A DNA stretch of 64,000 bases, taken from the NCBI GenBank assembly GCA_965277735.1, contig CBDIDO010000002.1, positions 620,001 through 684,000 on the forward strand. The letters are read 5' to 3'. Under the pieces are notes generated by a model that had not been told where the DNA came from, searched no databases, and saw only the letters and a program-made list of their open reading frames with translations. This DNA comes from RH-AL1 sp965277735 (GTDB taxonomy: Bacteria; Pseudomonadota; Alphaproteobacteria; Rhizobiales; Beijerinckiaceae). Positions 60,925-64,000 of the stretch are shown here, one piece after another. The position numbers were made by a program, and so were the translations under genes. Position 1 is the stretch's first letter; the number at the start of each line of letters is the position of its first letter.

Positions 60925-62697
60925 ATGTGCGGAATTTGTGGTGAGATCAGCTTCGACGGCCCGGCCAACGCGCCGGCCGTCCGGCGGATGATGGACAAGA
61001 TGATCCCGCGCGGCCCGGATTCCGACGGCATCAACGGCCACGGGAACGTCATCTTCGGCCACCGCCGCCTCAAGATCCTCGATCTGTCCGACGCCGCCCA
61101 GCAGCCAATGGTGGATCCGGCGCTCGGGCTCACCGTCGCCTTCAATGGTTGCATCTACAACTTCCGCGACCTGCGCTCCGAGCTCGAGGCGAAAGGCTAT
61201 CAGTTCTTCTCGACAGGCGATTCCGAGGTCGTGCTCAAAGCCTATCACGCCTGGGGCGCGCGCTGCGTCGAGCGCTTCCACGGCATGTGGGCGTTCGCGA
61301 TCTGGGAGCGCGAGAGCGGTCGCGTGATCCTCTCTCGCGACCGGCTGGGCATCAAGCCGCTCTATTTCAGCGAGACGACGAACAAGCGCTTCCGCTTCGC
61401 CTCGTCGCTACCGGCCCTGCTGGCGGCGGCCGACGTCGACACCTCGATCGACCCCGCGGCGCTGCACCATTACATGAGCTGGCACGCAACGGTGCCGGCA
61501 CCGATGACGATCCTCAAGGGCATTCGCAAAGTCGCGCCGGCGACGATCGTGACGATCGAGCCCAATGGCACGCGGCGCGAAGAGACCTACTGGACCCTGA
61601 GCATCGGACCTCGCGCCGAAGACCGCAAAATGAGCGAGGCCGACTGGAAGCACGCCGTGCTCGACGGGCTCGGCACCGCCGTCGAGCGCCGCCAGGTCGC
61701 CGACGTGCCGACTGGCGTGCTTCTGTCCGGCGGCCTCGATTCGTCGATCATCGTCGCGCTGCTGGCGAACAAAGGCCAGAAGGGCCTGAAGACCTTCTCG
61801 GTCGGGTTCGATGCCGTGCGCGGCGTCGAGGGCGACGAGTTCAAATATTCCGACCTCATCGCGGAGCGGTTCGAGACGGACCACACGAAGCTCGCCGTCG
61901 ACGGCTCGCGCACGCTCGAGGCGCTGCCGAAGGCGATCGAGGCGATGGCCGAGCCGCAGATGAGCCACGACGTGGTCGCGTTCCTGCTCCTCTCCGAGGA
62001 GGTCTCGAAGCACGTCAAGGTGATCCAGAGCGGCCAGGGCGCCGACGAGGTGTTCGCCGGCTACCATTGGTATCCGAAGGTCGTGGATTCGAACGATCCG
62101 GTGCGCGATTATTCCGCCGCCTATTGCGACCGCGACCACGCGGAGATGCGCAGGACGCTGGCGCCCGAATATCTCAACGGCGACTACTCGAAAGAGTATC
62201 TCGAAAACTATTTCGCCAAATCGAAGAGCCGCAGCGCGATCGACAAGGTGCTCGAGCTCGACCAGCAGGTGATGCTCGTCGACGATCCGGTGAAGCGCGT
62301 CGACAACATGACGATGGCGCACGGGCTCGAGGCGCGCGTGCCGTTCCTCGATCACGAGCTGGTCGAGCTTGCCGCGCGAATCCCATCCGAGCTGAAGATC
62401 AAGGGCGGCGGCAAGTACATCCTGAAGGAGGCCGCGCGCGAGGTGGTGCCCTCCGAGGTGATCGACCGCGAGAAGGGCTATTTCCCGGTGCCGGCGCTCA
62501 AGCACATCGAGGGCGAGTTCATGGACTTCGTGCAGGGTGTGTTGAACGCGCCGAAGGCGCGCGAGCGCGGCCTGTTCAATCGCGACTATGTCGATCACCT
62601 GCTGGCGGATCCGAATGGAACGCTCACGCCGAAGGGCAATTCCAAGCTCTGGCAGGTATCGCTGTTGGAATGCTGGTTGCAGACGCACGGGGTTTGA
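60925..62697 (+). CDS. asnO: glutamine-dependent asparagine-synthase-like amidotransferase, NAGGN type
   Basis: The 590-residue enzyme starts MCGICGEISFDGPANAPAVR, with the N-terminal nucleophile Cys2 exposed after Met removal. It has the class II glutaminase domain (RGPDSDGI, FNGCIYNFRDL) and the synthase PP-loop GVLLSGGLDSSIIVALL. The layout (HRRLKILDLSDAAQQPM, FHGMWAFAIWERESGR, GKYILKEAAREVVPSEVIDR) matches the subgroup that amidates N-acetylglutaminylglutamine, an osmoprotectant dipeptide. The usual ngg partner is absent downstream in this window, so the substrate assignment is tentative. Met at 60907 would hide the cysteine, so 60925 is used. Confidence 0.82.
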   Translation: MCGICGEISFDGPANAPAVRRMMDKMIPRGPDSDGINGHGNVIFGHRRLKILDLSDAAQQPMVDPALGLTVAFNGCIYNFRDLRSELEAKGYQFFSTGDSEVVLKAYHAWGARCVERFHGMWAFAIWERESGRVILSRDRLGIKPLYFSETTNKRFRFASSLPALLAAADVDTSIDPAALHHYMSWHATVPAPMTILKGIRKVAPATIVTIEPNGTRREETYWTLSIGPRAEDRKMSEADWKHAVLDGLGTAVERRQVADVPTGVLLSGGLDSSIIVALLANKGQKGLKTFSVGFDAVRGVEGDEFKYSDLIAERFETDHTKLAVDGSRTLEALPKAIEAMAEPQMSHDVVAFLLLSEEVSKHVKVIQSGQGADEVFAGYHWYPKVVDSNDPVRDYSAAYCDRDHAEMRRTLAPEYLNGDYSKEYLENYFAKSKSRSAIDKVLELDQQVMLVDDPVKRVDNMTMAHGLEARVPFLDHELVELAARIPSELKIKGGGKYILKEAAREVVPSEVIDREKGYFPVPALKHIEGEFMDFVQGVLNAPKARERGLFNRDYVDHLLADPNGTLTPKGNSKLWQVSLLECWLQTHGV

Positions 62698-62802
62698 CGC
62701 CGCGGCCTGCGATTCCAATCTCCCTGCTTGACGCAGCGCGGTCGTCCCGATGAAGCGAAGGCCGCGCTGCCCATGCAAGCTCGACGGAGGAGGCCGCTCA
62801 TC

Positions 62803-63636
62803 ATGTGCCGCTGGATCGCCTATGCCGGCCACACGATCCCCTTGGAGAATTACGTCACCGAGCCTGCGCATTCGCTCGTCGCGCAGAGCATCGCGGCGCT
62901 CGAATCGACGGCGGCGCTCAACGGCGACGGCTTCGGCCTGGGCTGGTACGGCGACCACGCCGAGCCGGGCCGCTACCGCGAGGTGCAGCCGGCCTGGTCG
63001 GACGACAACCTGCGCAGCCTGTGCCGGCACCTGCGCTCGCATCTCTTCTTCGCCCATGTTCGCGCGGCGACCGGGACGCCGATCACGCGGCCGAACTGCC
63101 ATCCCTTCGCCTGCGGCGAATGGCTGTTCATGCACAACGGCTACATTTCCGACTGGGACCGGCTGCGCCGCCCGATCGAGGCGATGATCCCGGACGCGCT
63201 CTATTCGCAGCGCAGCGGCACGACCGATTCGGAGGCCATGTTCATGGCGATCGTCGGCGCCGGCCTCGTCAACGGCACCGATGATCCGATGAAGGCGACT
63301 GTCGACATGCTCGCAGCCCTGACGGCCATGGTCGGCGGTCCTGACGGCAAACCGTTCCGCTTCACCTCCGCCCTCGCCAACGGAAAGGATCTCTACGCCT
63401 TCCGCTACGCCGCCAACGACGAGGCCAACAGCCTCTACTACCGCGCATCGGGGACGGGCGTGGTCGTCGCCTCCGAGCCGCTCGATCGCGATCGCGATAC
63501 GTGGATCGCGGTGCCCGAGCACCACGTCGTCATCGCCCGCCACGGCGAGCCCGTGCGGATCGCCTCGCTCGACGAGTTCGGCCTCGCCCGCAGCGATAGC
63601 CGGGCCGCTCCTTCGCCGCAGCGGCTGAGCGCCTAG
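62803..63636 (+). CDS. class II glutamine amidotransferase (EgtC-like)
   Basis: From ATG 62803, after CGGAGGAGG, the 277-residue protein starts MCRWIAYAGHTIPLENYVTE with nucleophile Cys2. It continues with NGDGFGLGWYG, FFAHVRAATGTPITRPNCHP and FMHNGYISDWDRLRRPIEAM, the glutaminase core found in EgtC-type proteins. There is no synthetase domain, so a partner is needed or it acts as a hydrolase. It follows the asnO-like gene by about 105 bases. Its last four bases overlap the convergent gene. Confidence 0.88.
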   Translation: MCRWIAYAGHTIPLENYVTEPAHSLVAQSIAALESTAALNGDGFGLGWYGDHAEPGRYREVQPAWSDDNLRSLCRHLRSHLFFAHVRAATGTPITRPNCHPFACGEWLFMHNGYISDWDRLRRPIEAMIPDALYSQRSGTTDSEAMFMAIVGAGLVNGTDDPMKATVDMLAALTAMVGGPDGKPFRFTSALANGKDLYAFRYAANDEANSLYYRASGTGVVVASEPLDRDRDTWIAVPEHHVVIARHGEPVRIASLDEFGLARSDSRAAPSPQRLSA

Positions 63637-64000
63637 CGCTCGGCGACGAGCCCGCGGATGCGGTCGGCAACCTCCGATGAAACGGGGTTGTAGACGATCA
63701 TGCCGAGGTCGGGCCGGCCGTCGACGGCGAAGGCCGAATATTCCAGCTCGATCTGACCCAGCACGGGATGCGCGAGCCGTTTGACCCCCTCGCCATGGGC
63801 ATGGACATCATTGTCGCGCCACAGGCCCTTGAACTCCGGGCTGAGCCGGCACAATTCCTCGACCAGCTGCGCGACCTCGGAGACGGCACCGGCGCGGGCC
63901 GCGTCGGCCCGGAAGGCGCCCACGACGAAGCGCGCGAGGCCGTCCCAATCGTGCTGCTTGGCTTTGATGTCGGGATTGCCGAACAGCATGCGCAGGATGT
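63633..64000 (-). CDS. XRE-type regulator with MmyB-like C-terminal domain, cut by window end
   Basis: Only the C-terminal part is inside the window: LFGNPDIKAKQHDWDGLARF, then LCRLSPEFKGLWRDNDVHAH, GVKRLAHPVLGQIELEYSAF and GRPDLGMIVYNP. This is the MmyB-like ligand-binding domain that follows an N-terminal HTH in bacterial regulators, and binds fatty-acid-like ligands in known structures. The 5' end lies beyond base 64000. It is convergent with the amidotransferase gene. Confidence 0.85.
   Translation of the reverse strand, partial: ILRMLFGNPDIKAKQHDWDGLARFVVGAFRADAARAGAVSEVAQLVEELCRLSPEFKGLWRDNDVHAHGEGVKRLAHPVLGQIELEYSAFAVDGRPDLGMIVYNPVSSEVADRIRGLVAER

Noticed and set aside
61408..63543. 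A 711-codon open frame on the minus strand across the asnO-like and EgtC-like genes
   Set aside because: It is antisense to two genes with clear catalytic motifs; long mirror frames are common in GC-rich DNA, and its translation is Arg/His/Asp-rich without domains.

Overview
The window is high-GC alphaproteobacterial DNA, most likely Hyphomicrobiales (Rhizobiales). This rests on family content (GapR/DUF2312, a GCG-type secreted peptide, a P4-type integrase at a tRNA gene, DUF2147, many rhizobial-style IS elements) and codon usage; no species can be named. It has three parts: a left chromosomal flank (1-5713), a decaying integrated island (5714-38983), and a right chromosomal flank dominated by surface-polysaccharide genes (39.0-56 kb) followed by periplasmic sugar oxidation and glutamine amidotransferase genes (56-64 kb).

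Left flank: a MarC membrane protein, a small secreted GCG peptide, an aldehyde dehydrogenase with its DUF779 companion, an MHS-type MFS transporter divergent from a MarR regulator, and tRNA-Leu(UAA). All are intact.

Island: a tyrosine integrase lies just inside tRNA-Leu. The last 21 bases from the tRNA 3' end through the following A recur at 38963-38983, which bounds a 33.3 kb element. Inside are a DUF2130 protein, a UvrD-type helicase/DUF2290 pair, a serine recombinase, a decayed cytochrome P450 operon, an endonuclease III-like protein, a DNA methyltransferase with a specificity-like partner, an HUH-motif protein beside 56-bp-spaced repeats, an AlpA-like regulator, and several small unknown proteins. 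IS1182, IS630 and IS66 elements have landed in it. At least eight clear single-base frameshifts fall in five genes, all inside the island. The flanking genes carry none, so real decay is more likely than assembly error.

Right flank: an RHS remnant, TusA, a small propeller protein, then the polysaccharide locus. RfbF, RfbG and RfbH make a CDP-4-keto-3,6-dideoxyhexose. A TPP-dependent enzyme next to them resembles the YerE type, suggesting a two-carbon branched sugar. Around them are a NeuB-SAF-cupin fusion, an epimerase-HAD fusion, a radical SAM/SPASM protein, and a GtrB-like transferase, a GtrA flippase and a GT-C-like membrane protein. A TylF-type methyltransferase gene is split by an IS3-family element whose exact removal would restore the frame. 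Beyond it, an MFS-VOC-SMP30-sorbosone dehydrogenase operon and two class II glutamine amidotransferases close the window.
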